From Streptomyces orinoci (GTDB taxonomy: Bacteria; Actinomycetota; Actinomycetes; Streptomycetales; Streptomycetaceae): a DNA stretch of 64,000 nucleotides. The DNA lies in assembly GCF_003121295.1 (NCBI RefSeq), contig NZ_PHNC01000011.1, positions 62,001-126,000 on the forward strand, in the 5' to 3' direction. Below the pieces are notes generated by a model. That model was not told where the DNA came from. It saw nothing but the letters and a program-made list of their open reading frames with translations, and ran no database searches. Positions within the stretch are counted from its first letter, which is position 1. Each line of letters starts with the position of its first letter. A program made the translations under genes and the position numbers. Of the stretch, positions 39,263 to 47,925 are shown in pieces.

Positions 39263-40401
39263 GGGGCACACCCGCGGCCGTACGGACCAGCCGTCGCCTG
39301 CTGACCGGGTATTTCGCCGGTCTCGGTGTGGTGATGGCGGTGTGGGGCGCCCGGATGCCGGCCGTCCAGCAGACCGCCCGCCTGAGCACCGCAGACCTGG
39401 CGCTGGTACTGCTGACCGCCGCGCTCGGCATGGTCACCGGCCTGCAGACCGGCGGCCGGCTGGCCCGGCCCGACCGTCTTCCTGCTCTGCTGACCACCGG
39501 CGCCGTCGCCCTGTCCGGGTGCCTTGCCCTGCTGGGCCAGTGCCGTACCCTGGCCGCCCTGCTGGTGGCGGCATGGGCCTTCGGGATCGCCCACGGGGTG
39601 GCGGACGTGGCCGCCAACTCGGCTGCCGTGCGCTGCCAGAACGCCGCCGGCCGGCCGATCATGTCCGGCCTGCACGCCGCCTACTCCCTCGGTGCGCTCG
39701 GCGGCGCCGCCTTGGCCGCCGCCACCGCCCACACCCCGCACCACACCCTGTTCCTCATCACCGGCGTGTTCCTCGCCGGCCTTGCCCTCGCCGCGACTCC
39801 GGTAACCCGCTCCCTCAGCGGGACCGATCAGGTCCCGGTGTCGCCCGTGGCGCAACCGGTGCTCTCCGCAAGGACGTTGTGCCTGCTGGGCGCGCTGGCC
39901 GCCGCCAGCCTGCTGGCGGAGGGGGCGGCAGCCGACTGGGCCGCGGTCCACCTGCACCACCTGGGCGCCCCTGCAGCCGTGAGCGCTGCCGCGTTCGCCC
40001 TCTACAGCGCGGCCATGGCGGCCGGACGCCTGAGCGGCGACCGCCTCACCCAAGCCTTCAGCGCTCCTGCCATCGTCCGTGCCGGCGCGCTCCTGGCGGC
40101 GGCCGGGCTCACCACCGGTGTCCTGGCCGCCACGGTGCCGCTGGCGCTGGCCGGCTGGACGGCCCTGGGCCTTGGCCTGTCCATCACCGTCCCCTGCCTG
40201 ATCACCGCCGCCGGAGTCGGGGGCCCCAGGGCCGTGGCCACGGTCGCCGCCCTCGGCTACCTCGGCCTGCTCGCCGGCCCCGCCCTCATCGGCGCCCTGG
40301 CCAGCATCACCACCCTGCCCACCGCGCTGCTGCTGCCCGCCCTGCTCGCAGCCGCCGTCGCCGCCCTGGCCCACCGAGCCCTGGAGCACCCCGCCCCTTG
40401 A
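39259..40401 (+). CDS. MFS transporter (YbjJ-like)
   Basis: 380 aa, GTG overlapping the ligase stop. Twelve hydrophobic segments; the opening GYFAGLGVVMAVWGARMPAV and AFGIAHGVADVAANSAAV resemble YbjJ/fucose-permease-like members. FGIAHGVADVAANSAAV is followed by SGLHAAYSLGALGGAALA, a pattern typical of this subgroup. It probably exports the ligase product or imports its precursor. Confidence 0.8.
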   Translation: MRGTPAAVRTSRRLLTGYFAGLGVVMAVWGARMPAVQQTARLSTADLALVLLTAALGMVTGLQTGGRLARPDRLPALLTTGAVALSGCLALLGQCRTLAALLVAAWAFGIAHGVADVAANSAAVRCQNAAGRPIMSGLHAAYSLGALGGAALAAATAHTPHHTLFLITGVFLAGLALAATPVTRSLSGTDQVPVSPVAQPVLSARTLCLLGALAAASLLAEGAAADWAAVHLHHLGAPAAVSAAAFALYSAAMAAGRLSGDRLTQAFSAPAIVRAGALLAAAGLTTGVLAATVPLALAGWTALGLGLSITVPCLITAAGVGGPRAVATVAALGYLGLLAGPALIGALASITTLPTALLLPALLAAAVAALAHRALEHPAP

Positions 40402-41027
40402 ACCCGAACACCGCGCACCCCGGCCTCGATGCCGTGATCCTCGACTACAACGGCGTCATCGGCCTGCAGCCCACGACCGGCCAGTGGTGTCACCTCGCCC
40501 GCACCGCGGCCTGGCCCACCGAGGACCTCACCGCCTTCCAGACCGCCTTCTGGAGTGCCCGAGAGCCCTACGACGCAGGCCAGTTGAGCGACCTGGCGTA
40601 CTGGGCCCGTGTCCTCGATCACCATCCGAGCCCGCGGATGCTGCGCGAACTGCGCGCCGCCGACACCGCCATGTGGACCACCACCGACGACCACGTCGTC
40701 GCTGTCCTGCGCCGCGCCCACCAGGCAGGACTGCCAATGGTGTTGCTGTCCAACGCACCCGGCCACCTCAGCGACGTCCTCGACACCCACCCCTGGCGCC
40801 GCCTGATGACCCAGGCCCTGTACTCGGCCCGGCTTGAGGCATGCAAACCCGACCCGGCCACCTACCGGCACGCACTGGCCTCCACCGGCGCCGTCGACCC
40901 GCAGCGCGTGCTGTTCGTCGATGACCGGGCGGACAACTGCCACGCCGCCCGCCGCCTGGGCCTGCGCACGCTCCACTACACCGGCCGGCCCGCCGATCTG
41001 GACGCAGCACTGTTGCCCACCGGCTGA
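40398..41027 (+). CDS. HAD-superfamily protein with altered motif I
   Basis: 209 aa, TTG overlapping the transporter stop. Motif I is ILDYNGVIG (Asp nucleophile kept, the second Asp replaced by Asn), motif II LLSNAP, motif III Lys in EACKPDP, motif IV LFVDDRADN. Cap region between residues 25 and 90. The DxN pattern departs from canonical DxD phosphatases; related YihX-type proteins also vary here. It could still hydrolyse a phosphoester of the ligase product, or have lost activity. Confidence 0.8.
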   Translation: MNPNTAHPGLDAVILDYNGVIGLQPTTGQWCHLARTAAWPTEDLTAFQTAFWSAREPYDAGQLSDLAYWARVLDHHPSPRMLRELRAADTAMWTTTDDHVVAVLRRAHQAGLPMVLLSNAPGHLSDVLDTHPWRRLMTQALYSARLEACKPDPATYRHALASTGAVDPQRVLFVDDRADNCHAARRLGLRTLHYTGRPADLDAALLPTG

Positions 41028-41063
41028 CCCACCCCACGCCCGACACCATTTTTGAGGAGCCGC

Positions 41064-41935
41064 GTGCTCTCCCACGATGACCTTTCCTCCATCGACGGGG
41101 ACGTCTACGTCTCCCCGCGCTATCTCGCCGGCACCACCGGAATCGGCGACCCCGCCCTCGCCCCGCTGCTGGACCTGGGCTGGAGTCTGGACCACGACGA
41201 CCTCCACAACGCCTACCTGAACTCCCCCGACGGCACCGTCCGCCTGGGCTACCTGCCAGAAGGCGAGGACGACGGCCTGTGGCGCATCAACGCCTACAAG
41301 GACCCGTTTGCCGCGCCGAGTTGGGGAGTGTGCTTCAACGACTCCTGTCCGACGGAATTCGTCACCGCGTTCACCACCGCCCTCGCCGAGGCGTACCAGC
41401 AGGGCCCAGATGCCTATCTCGCCGAGCCGGAGGCGGGCAGCGCGGACCGCGACCCGTTCCTCGCCGTCGTCGTCCCCCTCATCAGCCGCGGCTGGCAGAT
41501 CGACCACCCCCGCTGGGCGTCCTCGCGATCCACGCGCCCGACGGCCACGCAGGGCTGGAGTTCACCACCGGACGCCTCGATCCGGAAGCCGAGCTGACCA
41601 CCCGCGACGCCCGCTGGCAGCTGTGGGCCGGCACCAGCATCGACCGTCCCGCCTGGTACGCCACCGCCAGCACCAACACCCTCATAGCGCTGCTCACCGC
41701 CGTCACCGAATGCGTATCCGACCCCGCACCGCTACCGCGGTGGCGAGAGGCAACCTTCAGCTACGTCAAGGGCATGGCCCAGCTCACCCCCATCGCCCCG
41801 CCACGCCCGGCGACCCCGACACCGCTGGATGTCCAGCGCGCTACCGCCCGCCGACCGGCCGCCCTGACCACCACCGCCAGCGTCCCACGCTGGAGCACCA
41901 CCAGCCGCCCGACTGTGCCAGGCCCGCGCCGCTGA
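41064..41935 (+). pseudogene. DUF317 gene with a one-base frameshift
   Basis: GTG at 41064 with GAGGAG close upstream. The first frame encodes a DUF317 domain (VSPRYLAGTTGIGDPALAPL, WRINAYKDPFAAPSWGVCFN, EFVTAFTTALAEAYQQ) and the start of a second (PLISRGWQIDHP). At a run of five C (41507-41511) the homology moves to another frame (LGVLAIHAPDGHAGLEFTTG, WQLWAGTSIDRPAWYATAST), which stops at 41935. One missing base explains this. DUF317 proteins are typical of Streptomyces and have no known activity. Sequencing error cannot be excluded. Confidence 0.75.
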
Positions 41936-41950
41936 CCCCGGGACACCCAA

Positions 41951-42436
41951 GTGCCGATGTACGCCCGCGAGTTCTTCGCCGAACTGAGCCTGCCCTTCGC
42001 CGACCACGTCGTCATCGGCGCCACCTACTACGCCACCCCCACCCCCGGCCCGCTCCGGCTGCGCATCGACTTCTCCCGGACCATCCGCACCGGCGAGTAC
42101 GACGGCCTGCGGCTCGCCACCGTCCACCAGGACCGAGGCGAACTCGACGTCGCCGTCTTGCGGTTCGAAGACCACCACACCTTCGACCACCGCGACGCGA
42201 CGCATGGCCGCACGCCCCAGCACGCGGGGTACGGCACGTTCAAGGAGTTCCGGGACCGGCCCGACTGGGTGCCATGGGAAGGCGCCCACACCAGCGGACT
42301 GCGCCACGCAATCGAGCAGTACACCACCATCTGGTTCCCCGGCGCATGGAAGCAGTCCGCACCGAGCAGGGCAACGGGCCGCACCGCCAGCAAGGCCCCA
42401 TCCCCGCCGCCCTCCCGCGCCGGCCGCGCCCGCTGA
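41951..42436 (+). CDS. Hypothetical plasmid protein
   Basis: 161 aa, GTG start. Beta-rich: VVIGATYYATPTPGPLRLRI, GELDVAVLRFEDHHTFDHRD, then EFRDRPDWVPWEGAHTSGLR and a Ser/Pro-rich tail. The DHHTFDHRDA stretch is acidic/His-rich but not a recognised metalloenzyme motif. Lies between two frameshifted DUF317 genes. Confidence 0.55.
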   Translation: MPMYAREFFAELSLPFADHVVIGATYYATPTPGPLRLRIDFSRTIRTGEYDGLRLATVHQDRGELDVAVLRFEDHHTFDHRDATHGRTPQHAGYGTFKEFRDRPDWVPWEGAHTSGLRHAIEQYTTIWFPGAWKQSAPSRATGRTASKAPSPPPSRAGRAR

Positions 42437-42538
42437 CAACCCCGCCCCTCCACCCACCCAGGCCCACAGCACCCCGCGGACTCCTCCGCCCCCGCTGCCC
42501 GCTGCTCCGCGCGCCCCTTCCTGACAGACAGGAGCCCC

Positions 42539-43329
42539 GTGTCGTCCGACCCCTTCCATCACCTTGCGCCCGACAGGGAAGTGAAGGTCCTGCCCCGCCA
42601 CCTGGCAGGCTCCGGCCCCACCGACCTCCAAGTGGCCTGGCCCTTCCCCTTCGATACGGACTGGTCACTGCACCAGCCCGAGAAGGGACCGGCCCTGGCC
42701 ACCAGCCCCTGCCTGCGGCTATGGACCGGATTCGTCCCCGAACCCGACAGTCCCGGCAAGGGCAAGTGGACCATCGCCGCCAACCGCGTCCCGTTCGCTG
42801 CGCCGACCTGGCAGATCACCTTCGAGGCCACCACCCCGATCGAGCTGCTGCACGACGTCCACACCGAACTGCTCGACCTCTACCTCGAAGACCGCCACAG
42901 CGACCAGACCGGCTGTTCGAGGACGACACCGCGCCGCAGGAGGCATACACGCCGCTGCTCACCCACGGCTGGAGCCACCAGGTCAAGACCGACGGCACCC
43001 AGCTCTTCCACGCCCCGGACGCTCTCGCCGGCGTGCGGCACCGCTACGCCACCACCGGCACCGACACCCCTACCTGGACGGCCTGGGCCGGATATCCCAG
43101 CGAACCCCACTGGCGCGCCCACTTCTCCTTCGGCGCGCCCGCCACGCTGGTGGCGGCCTTCACCGCCTCGCTGATCTCCACTGAGCCGGTCCGCCGCACC
43201 GTGGCCGACGTCCCCTTCCACACCCGCCGCCATCTCTACCTCGCCACGGCCACGGCGGCCCACCGGACGTCGGCCTCCTCGCCGGCCGCCGCGCCCCCTG
43301 CGGGCCCGGCCCCGGGCCGAACCGGCTGA
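42539..43329 (+). pseudogene. Second DUF317 gene with a one-base frameshift
   Basis: GTG at 42539. The first frame gives LPRHLAGSGPTDLQVAWPFP, WTIAANRVPFAAPTWQITFE and TPIELLHDVHTELLDLYLED. After about 42910 the DUF317 pattern continues one base out of frame (LFEDDTAPQEAYTPLLTHGW, WTAWAGYPSEPHWRAHFSFG, LVAAFTASLISTEPVRRT) to a stop at 43329. Again a single missing base restores a two-domain protein like the intact 47028-47837 gene. Confidence 0.75.
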
Positions 43330-43366
43330 CCCCCGCCCTCACACCGATCAAGGAGCCCCCTTCCTC

Positions 43367-44425
43367 GTGCACGCCCGCATCGTCCGCCGCGCCGTCCGCT
43401 CCGCCGCCATCGCCGCCGCGGTGACCGGCACGCTCACCTGGGCGCCGGCCGCCACCGCCCAGCCGACCGCACCGGCACCCACCTCCACCGCGTCCGCCGC
43501 CTCCGCCGCGACTCCCGCACCCGATGCGGGCAGTGTCGCGATCACCGCGAAGGACCCGGCCGGGAACGTCCTTCAGGGCGCCTCGTTCCTCCTGCTCGAT
43601 GCCACCGGCCAGGAGGCCGGACGCGGGAAGACCGACGCCCACGGGGCGTTGGCCTTCACTGGCCTCGCTCCTGGCGTGTACCGGCTGAAGGAGACCGCCT
43701 CCGGCAGCCCGCTGCTCGACATCGTCGCCGACCAGGACGTCATCGTCACCCCCGGCGCCACCGCCCCGGTGACGATCAACGACTCGTTCAAGGCTGCCCA
43801 GGTCCAGGTCACGGCCAAGGACGACAAGACGGGCACGCTGCTGCCCGGCGCCACCGTGACCATCGGCACGGGGGATGCGACCGTGCTCACTCTCACCACC
43901 GGGCCGGGCGGCACGGCCTCCGGCGAACTACCTATCTCCAGGGGCAAGCAGGAGTTCTGGGTCAAGGAGATCAAGGCCCCCGCCGACTACGACCTTTACA
44001 AGCCGGTGAAGACCTTCACCGCCGCTCCCGCAGCTCCGGTCACCGTGACCATCACCAACACCAAGACCCCGGCCACCCCGACACCCGACCCGACCGGCAA
44101 GGCGACGGACAAGCCCACCGACACCCCGTCCACGCCCGCAGACAAGCACGGCCACCACGCAACCCCTGGCGGGCCCACGCCCACCCCGACCGCCTCCGCC
44201 ACGCCCGAGGCCGACTCCTCGCCCGCCCCGGCGGCCAGCACGGCGGACGACGCGACGCCGAACGCCCCGGCCGGCTCCCTCGCCCACACCGGCGCCGACG
44301 CCTCCCTGTGGCTGCTGGGCGGCGCCGCACTCCTGCTCGCCGGAGGCATCGGCGTCGTCGCCGCCCGCCGCCGAGCTGCGCCCGAGACGGAGCCCGAGCA
44401 GGACACGGGCGACCAGACGCGCTAA
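43367..44425 (+). CDS. Surface protein with two SpaA/Cna-B domains and LAxTG sorting signal
   Basis: 352 aa, GTG start. Signal peptide at 1-35 (AVRSAAIAAAVTGTLTWAPA), two prealbumin-like SpaA domains (GSVAITAKDPAGNVLQGASF...GLAPGVYRLKET, and VQVTAKDDKTGTLLPGATVT...EFWVKEIKAP), a Pro/Thr stalk of about 90 residues, then LAHTG, a hydrophobic helix (WLLGGAALLLAGGIGVVAA) and RRR. LAxTG is the form used by Streptomyces class E sortases, so it should be covalently wall-anchored. It may be an adhesin aiding mating contact. A strong hairpin follows. Confidence 0.85.
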   Translation: MHARIVRRAVRSAAIAAAVTGTLTWAPAATAQPTAPAPTSTASAASAATPAPDAGSVAITAKDPAGNVLQGASFLLLDATGQEAGRGKTDAHGALAFTGLAPGVYRLKETASGSPLLDIVADQDVIVTPGATAPVTINDSFKAAQVQVTAKDDKTGTLLPGATVTIGTGDATVLTLTTGPGGTASGELPISRGKQEFWVKEIKAPADYDLYKPVKTFTAAPAAPVTVTITNTKTPATPTPDPTGKATDKPTDTPSTPADKHGHHATPGGPTPTPTASATPEADSSPAPAASTADDATPNAPAGSLAHTGADASLWLLGGAALLLAGGIGVVAARRRAAPETEPEQDTGDQTR

Positions 44426-44446
44426 CCCCCACGACCACTTCGCCCA

Positions 44447-44479
44447 GCAGGCCCCCGGGAAATCTTCCCGGGGGCCTGC
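44447..44479. terminator. Strong hairpin terminator
   Basis: GCAGGCCCCCGGGA-AATCT-TCCCGGGGGCCTGC: a 14-bp perfect stem between the rightward surface-protein gene and the leftward phosphatase gene, placed to end both transcripts. Confidence 0.85.
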
Positions 44480-44553
44480 CGCGTACCTGGCAACCGATGC
44501 AAGGCGCAGCCCCGATCGGATGGGGCCAGGTCGTTGCCCTCGCCGACCAACCT

Positions 44554-45795
44554 CTACGGGCCATCCGGTCGATGTGGCAGCCCAGAAGCATGCAGGAGCC
44601 GTGTGCGGCGGCGCGGGCGAGGAGCGGGTTCGCGGTGGAGTGCGATGAGGGCGGCGTCATCGGTGAGGCGTCCGCCCACGTGGGCGAGCAGGTCGCGCCG
44701 CAGGTCGTGGACAAGCACCTCCGGGGCGCAGTCGGCCCAGCAGGCCGCCCGCTCCACCAGCGGGAAGAACCGGCCGTCGGTGTCACGGGCCTCGATGAAT
44801 CCGTCGGTGTAGACCAGGAGCGTGTCGCCGGGCTCGAAGGAGAACGCTTCCACGGTGTAGTCCGCCGGGCCGCTCCCGCTGATCCCCAGCGGGATCGCGG
44901 GGTGCAGGCTGGGGACGGTGACGGCACGACCTCGGCTGATCAGCAGGGGCGGGGGGTGGCCGCAGCTGGTCATCCGGGCGACGTGGTCGTGGTCGGGAAC
45001 CTCCAGCAGCAAGGCAGTGGCGAAGCGCTCCCCGGCCTCCTCGGCCGGCTCGAAGTCGGCCAGGTAGCGCGTCACGCTCTCCTCCAGGGCCGCAGCGAGC
45101 TCCGGCAGGGTGGCGCGCTGATGCGCGCTCTCGCGGAAGGCCCCTACCAGGACGGCTGCCTCGCCGATGGCGGACAGGCCCTTGCCCCGCACATCGCCCA
45201 TCAGCACCCGCACACCGCCCTCGGTGCGCGTGGCGGCATACAGATCACCGCCGATCTGCGCCTCATCTTCGGCAGCCAGATACAGGCACGCCACCTTCAG
45301 TGGCCCGAGTTGCTGCGGCAGCGGCCACAACAAGACGTGCTGCGCCGCCTCGGCCACCGACCGCACCTGGGCCAGCTGCGCACCGCGCCGCTCGCGCGCC
45401 AGGCAGAACGACACCGCCAGGACCGAGAGCACCACCAGGGTGACGAGCTGCACGATGTGGTTGGCCGTGGACAGGCCGCCGTGGAACACGGCGATCACCA
45501 GCTGGGCCGCCAGGGCCAGGGCCGCGATGAGCCCGGTCATCCGGGGCCCGGCGAACGAAGCCATCAGCGCGGGCGCGATCACCAGCGCCGGACCCAGGTG
45601 GACATCCGCGGGAGCGCTGACGTCCACCACCGTGATCACCACGACGAGCACGACCGGGACCACCAGCATCACACGGCTGGCCTGCCGCGCCTGCCACCAG
45701 ACAAGCCAGCGCTCCCGGGAGCCCATGCCCTCCACCCTGCCCCCTTCGGTGCCGGCCAGCCACCGCGCCCACCCGGCTCCAGACCGGTCAGACAC
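44554..45795 (-). CDS. Membrane SpoIIE/RsbU-type PP2C phosphatase
   Basis: 413 aa. Four hydrophobic segments near the N-terminus (VMLVVPVVLVVVITVVDV, LVIAPALMASFAG, LIAALALAAQLVIAVF, LVTLVVLSVLAVSFCLA), then a SpoIIE domain with IGGDLYAA, LMGDVRGKGLSAI, MTSCGHPPPLL, LLVYTDGFIEARD and TDDAALIAL, all the metal-binding Asp/Gly positions. It would dephosphorylate anti-sigma antagonists or related proteins. No sensor domain other than the membrane region and no kinase partner is adjacent. Monocistronic, facing a shared terminator. Confidence 0.9.
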   Translation of the reverse strand: MSDRSGAGWARWLAGTEGGRVEGMGSRERWLVWWQARQASRVMLVVPVVLVVVITVVDVSAPADVHLGPALVIAPALMASFAGPRMTGLIAALALAAQLVIAVFHGGLSTANHIVQLVTLVVLSVLAVSFCLARERRGAQLAQVRSVAEAAQHVLLWPLPQQLGPLKVACLYLAAEDEAQIGGDLYAATRTEGGVRVLMGDVRGKGLSAIGEAAVLVGAFRESAHQRATLPELAAALEESVTRYLADFEPAEEAGERFATALLLEVPDHDHVARMTSCGHPPPLLISRGRAVTVPSLHPAIPLGISGSGPADYTVEAFSFEPGDTLLVYTDGFIEARDTDGRFFPLVERAACWADCAPEVLVHDLRRDLLAHVGGRLTDDAALIALHREPAPRPRRRTRLLHASGLPHRPDGP

Positions 45796-45801
45796 CCCGA
45801 C

Positions 45802-46158
45802 TCACCGCCGGCGCCAGGACGAGGCAGGAACACCGGCCGCCCAGCAGCACGCGGCGGAGGTGCCCCGTGCCATGTCTTCCTGGGCGACGATGTATGCCTT
45901 GTCCAGGCTCATGGCAACGTTGATCACCGGAACCACGAGGTCGGGTGCCTGCTGCACGACGGAGCTCGCCCGTCCCGCGACGGCCAAGGCACCTCGGAGT
46001 TGTTCCTTCAGGGAACGCGCGGTCTGTTCCCTCGGGGAACGGCCGTCTTGTTCCTTCAGGGAACACGCCTTGAGGGTGATTACCGCGATCTGTTGGTTCC
46101 CGGTGGCGAGCGGGAGGGGGCCGTCGCAGTTCGCCTGGGGCAGACAGCAAAGATCCAC
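45802..46158 (-). CDS. Possible small protein with octapeptide repeats
   Basis: 118 aa, GTG start without an obvious ribosome site. The frame has protein-like composition (PLPLATGNQQIAVITLKACS, SSVVQQAPDLVVPVINVAMS, LDKAYIVAQEDMARG) and includes the three 24-bp repeats as SLKEQDGR/SPREQTAR/SLKEQLRG. The repeats are also palindromic at the DNA level, so the frame could be fortuitous. Low confidence. Confidence 0.4.
   Translation of the reverse strand: MDLCCLPQANCDGPLPLATGNQQIAVITLKACSLKEQDGRSPREQTARSLKEQLRGALAVAGRASSVVQQAPDLVVPVINVAMSLDKAYIVAQEDMARGTSAACCWAAGVPASSWRRR
46001..46064. repeat. Three 24-bp-spaced palindromic repeats
   Basis: TGTTCCTTCAGGGAAC at 46001, TGTTCCCTCGGGGAAC at 46025 and TGTTCCTTCAGGGAAC at 46049, exactly 24 bp apart, each with GTTCC/GGAAC arms. 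The regular spacing of just over two helical turns would put bound dimers on nearly the same DNA face, like iterons or a tandem operator. They lie about 180 bp upstream of the DUF317-like gene at 46241. Confidence 0.7.
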
Positions 46159-46240
46159 GAAAGACTGGCCAACGCGGGCAGGGGCATGTCAACGTAGACG
46201 ACCTCTTCGCAGAAGATCGCAGGTCAGAGAGGTGATCGCC

Positions 46241-46594
46241 GTGACCGTAGCTCCCGTCAGCCCTGGATTCTCCACCACCGTCGAGGCCCTGCGGCTGCGT
46301 GAGTGGCGGCTCGGACCGGGCCAGCCCACACTCGTCATCGACCAGTTCTCCGCCGCCGACTTCAACCTGGTCGTCGACGACCGAGCCGACGTCCACGTCA
46401 GCTCGAAGGACGGCCGCTTCTACTGCGGCTGGTTCCCGCAGGGCCGCCCGGGCACGGACGGGGAGGGCTGGAAGATCGCCGTCACCGGCACGGCCAAGGT
46501 CCCCGGATACAGCATCTCCTTCGACACCGAGACACCGGCCGAGATAGTCGCCGCCGCCGTGGCCAGGGTGCTGGATACCTCCCGGCCCCTGTGA
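46241..46594 (+). CDS. Single-domain DUF317-like protein
   Basis: 117 aa. GTG at 46241 with AGAGG 8 nt upstream; another GTG at 46232 overlaps the ribosome site. One domain: LVVDDRADVHVSSKDGRFYC, GWFPQGRP, WKIAVTGTAKVPGYSISFDT, ETPAEIVAAAVARVL. The W-I...F-T-PxEIVAA pattern is that of DUF317. First gene of a short rightward operon. Confidence 0.7.
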   Translation: MTVAPVSPGFSTTVEALRLREWRLGPGQPTLVIDQFSAADFNLVVDDRADVHVSSKDGRFYCGWFPQGRPGTDGEGWKIAVTGTAKVPGYSISFDTETPAEIVAAAVARVLDTSRPL

Positions 46595-46708
46595 GGGCGC
46601 AACCGGCCCCGGCTGCCCCCCGACCGGTACGCGCACCCGTCCCGCGCCCCGTCGCGCGACACTTTGCCGCCCCCAGCAACCCCGTACCCGAAGCCAAGGA
46701 GGCTTTCC

Positions 46709-46999
46709 GTGGAGCACCCGGAGATGACCGTCGGCGATCTCATCGACCACCTGTCCGCCTTCGACCGCGGTATTGCGCTGCGGCTGGCGATGAACCCGTT
46801 CTTCCCGATGGCGCACCGCCTCGAACAGGTCGTCCAGGCCACGGACGAGGCAGGACAGCCCGTGGTCTACCTGGCCGAGGTGCGGGATCCGCAATCCCAG
46901 CTCGGGCATCTGCCCCCCGAGGTCGCCGTCGCCCTGACCTGGCACTCTCCCGTCCAGGCGCCCCCGCGCCGTCAACGCCGCACCGCACGCGGCAAGTAG
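46709..46999 (+). CDS. Small hypothetical protein
   Basis: 96 aa, GTG with a very good ribosome site (AAGGAGG, 6 nt). MTVGDLIDHLSAFDRGIALR, LEQVVQATDEAGQPVVYLAE, then a basic tail. I recall Streptomyces proteins of this size with a similar VGDLIxxLxxFxPxxPVRLA opening but no function. Lies between two DUF317 genes. Confidence 0.65.
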   Translation: MEHPEMTVGDLIDHLSAFDRGIALRLAMNPFFPMAHRLEQVVQATDEAGQPVVYLAEVRDPQSQLGHLPPEVAVALTWHSPVQAPPRRQRRTARGK

Positions 47000-47027
47000 A
47001 GCCGCACCGAAGCCTTTGGAGGCGCCC

Positions 47028-47837
47028 CTGAACCCCGACCTTCCCCTCGATCCGCCGGCCGGGAAAAGCTCCCAGCGCGCGTACTGGGTCGGTCCCCGGC
47101 ACCTGGCCGGTGACGACCAGCGCCTCTACGACACGGTCGCCGACACGCTCGCCGGCCTGGGCTGGACGAGCCTTGCGATCGTCCGTGGACGCCAGGAGCC
47201 GGACGAGGCTCCGGAGGACCGTCAGGTCCTGCGCAGCACCGTCCTGCACATCAGCCCCGACACCCTGCGGTGGGCCCAGTGGACGCTTGCCGACGAGCCG
47301 TTCCACCTCGGCGAGCTGCCGATCGCCTGGCAGGTGTGCGCCCGCGCCGACACCAGCAGTCCGCTCGCGCAGTGGTCGGCCTACTTCACCCCCGACGTCC
47401 CCGGCGAGGTCCTGGCCGACTTCCTCCTCGCACTCGACGCCCGCGATGGGCCCGCCGAGCCGCTCGGCGGGCCCGAGCTGGTCCTCGACGCCGTCACCGC
47501 CCACGGCTGGCTGCGCGACATCGACCAGCCGAACGCGGCAGCGACGGATGCGACCTTCACCTCCCACCTCAGCCTCGGCGAGGTACCGCCCCTCATCCAG
47601 GACGCCGACCCGCGCACCCTGGTGGCCGAGGCCGACGCGGAGGGGCCGGCCGGATGGCAGGCATGGGCCGAGCCCGTGCTGGGCGCACCGTGCCTGTGGG
47701 CGGCGTCGTTCGCGGCCAGCGTGCCGCACGATCTTGTCGCCGCGTTCGCCGCCTCGCTCAGCTCGACCGCACCGGTCCTGCGCCGGGTGCTGCCGGAGAG
47801 CACCAGGGACCGGCTCCTGCGCGCCCCGGCCTGCTGA
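47028..47837 (+). CDS. Two-domain DUF317 protein, probable CTG start
   Basis: 269 aa. CTG at 47028 follows GGAGG by 5 nt; the in-frame TTG at 47016 overlaps that ribosome site. Two DUF317 units: VGPRHLAGDDQRLYDTVADT...WQVCARADTSSPLAQWSAYF...LADFLLALDA, then LVLDAVTAHGWLRDIDQPNA...WQAWAEPVLGAPCLWAASFA...LVAAFAASLSSTAPVLRR. This intact copy shows what the frameshifted genes at 41064 and 42539 should look like. Followed by a bidirectional terminator. Confidence 0.75.
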   Translation: MNPDLPLDPPAGKSSQRAYWVGPRHLAGDDQRLYDTVADTLAGLGWTSLAIVRGRQEPDEAPEDRQVLRSTVLHISPDTLRWAQWTLADEPFHLGELPIAWQVCARADTSSPLAQWSAYFTPDVPGEVLADFLLALDARDGPAEPLGGPELVLDAVTAHGWLRDIDQPNAAATDATFTSHLSLGEVPPLIQDADPRTLVAEADAEGPAGWQAWAEPVLGAPCLWAASFAASVPHDLVAAFAASLSSTAPVLRRVLPESTRDRLLRAPAC

Positions 47838-47868
47838 GCGCCGGCGATCGCCCTGGACCCGATGAACG

Positions 47869-47905
47869 AAGCCCGGCCTCCCCCGATTGTGGGGAGGCCG
47901 GGCTT
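47869..47905. terminator. Bidirectional hairpin terminator
   Basis: AAGCCCGGCCTCCCC then a short loop and the complementary GGGGAGGCCGGGCTT: a 15-bp stem flanked by A and T on either side, between convergent genes. Confidence 0.85.
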
Positions 47906-47925
47906 AAGGAGAGCCGATCCGGCAC

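Noticed and set aside
42890..42925. Programmed -1 frameshift in the second DUF317 gene
   Set aside because: The sequence at the shift (ACC GGC TGT) is not a slippery site, unlike the C run in the first gene; a simple deletion is more likely.
41308..43329. Plus-strand open frame of over 600 codons spanning three genes
   Set aside because: Only its last part (from about 42913) is coding, as the shifted half of the second DUF317 gene; the rest is out-of-frame Arg/Pro-rich sequence.
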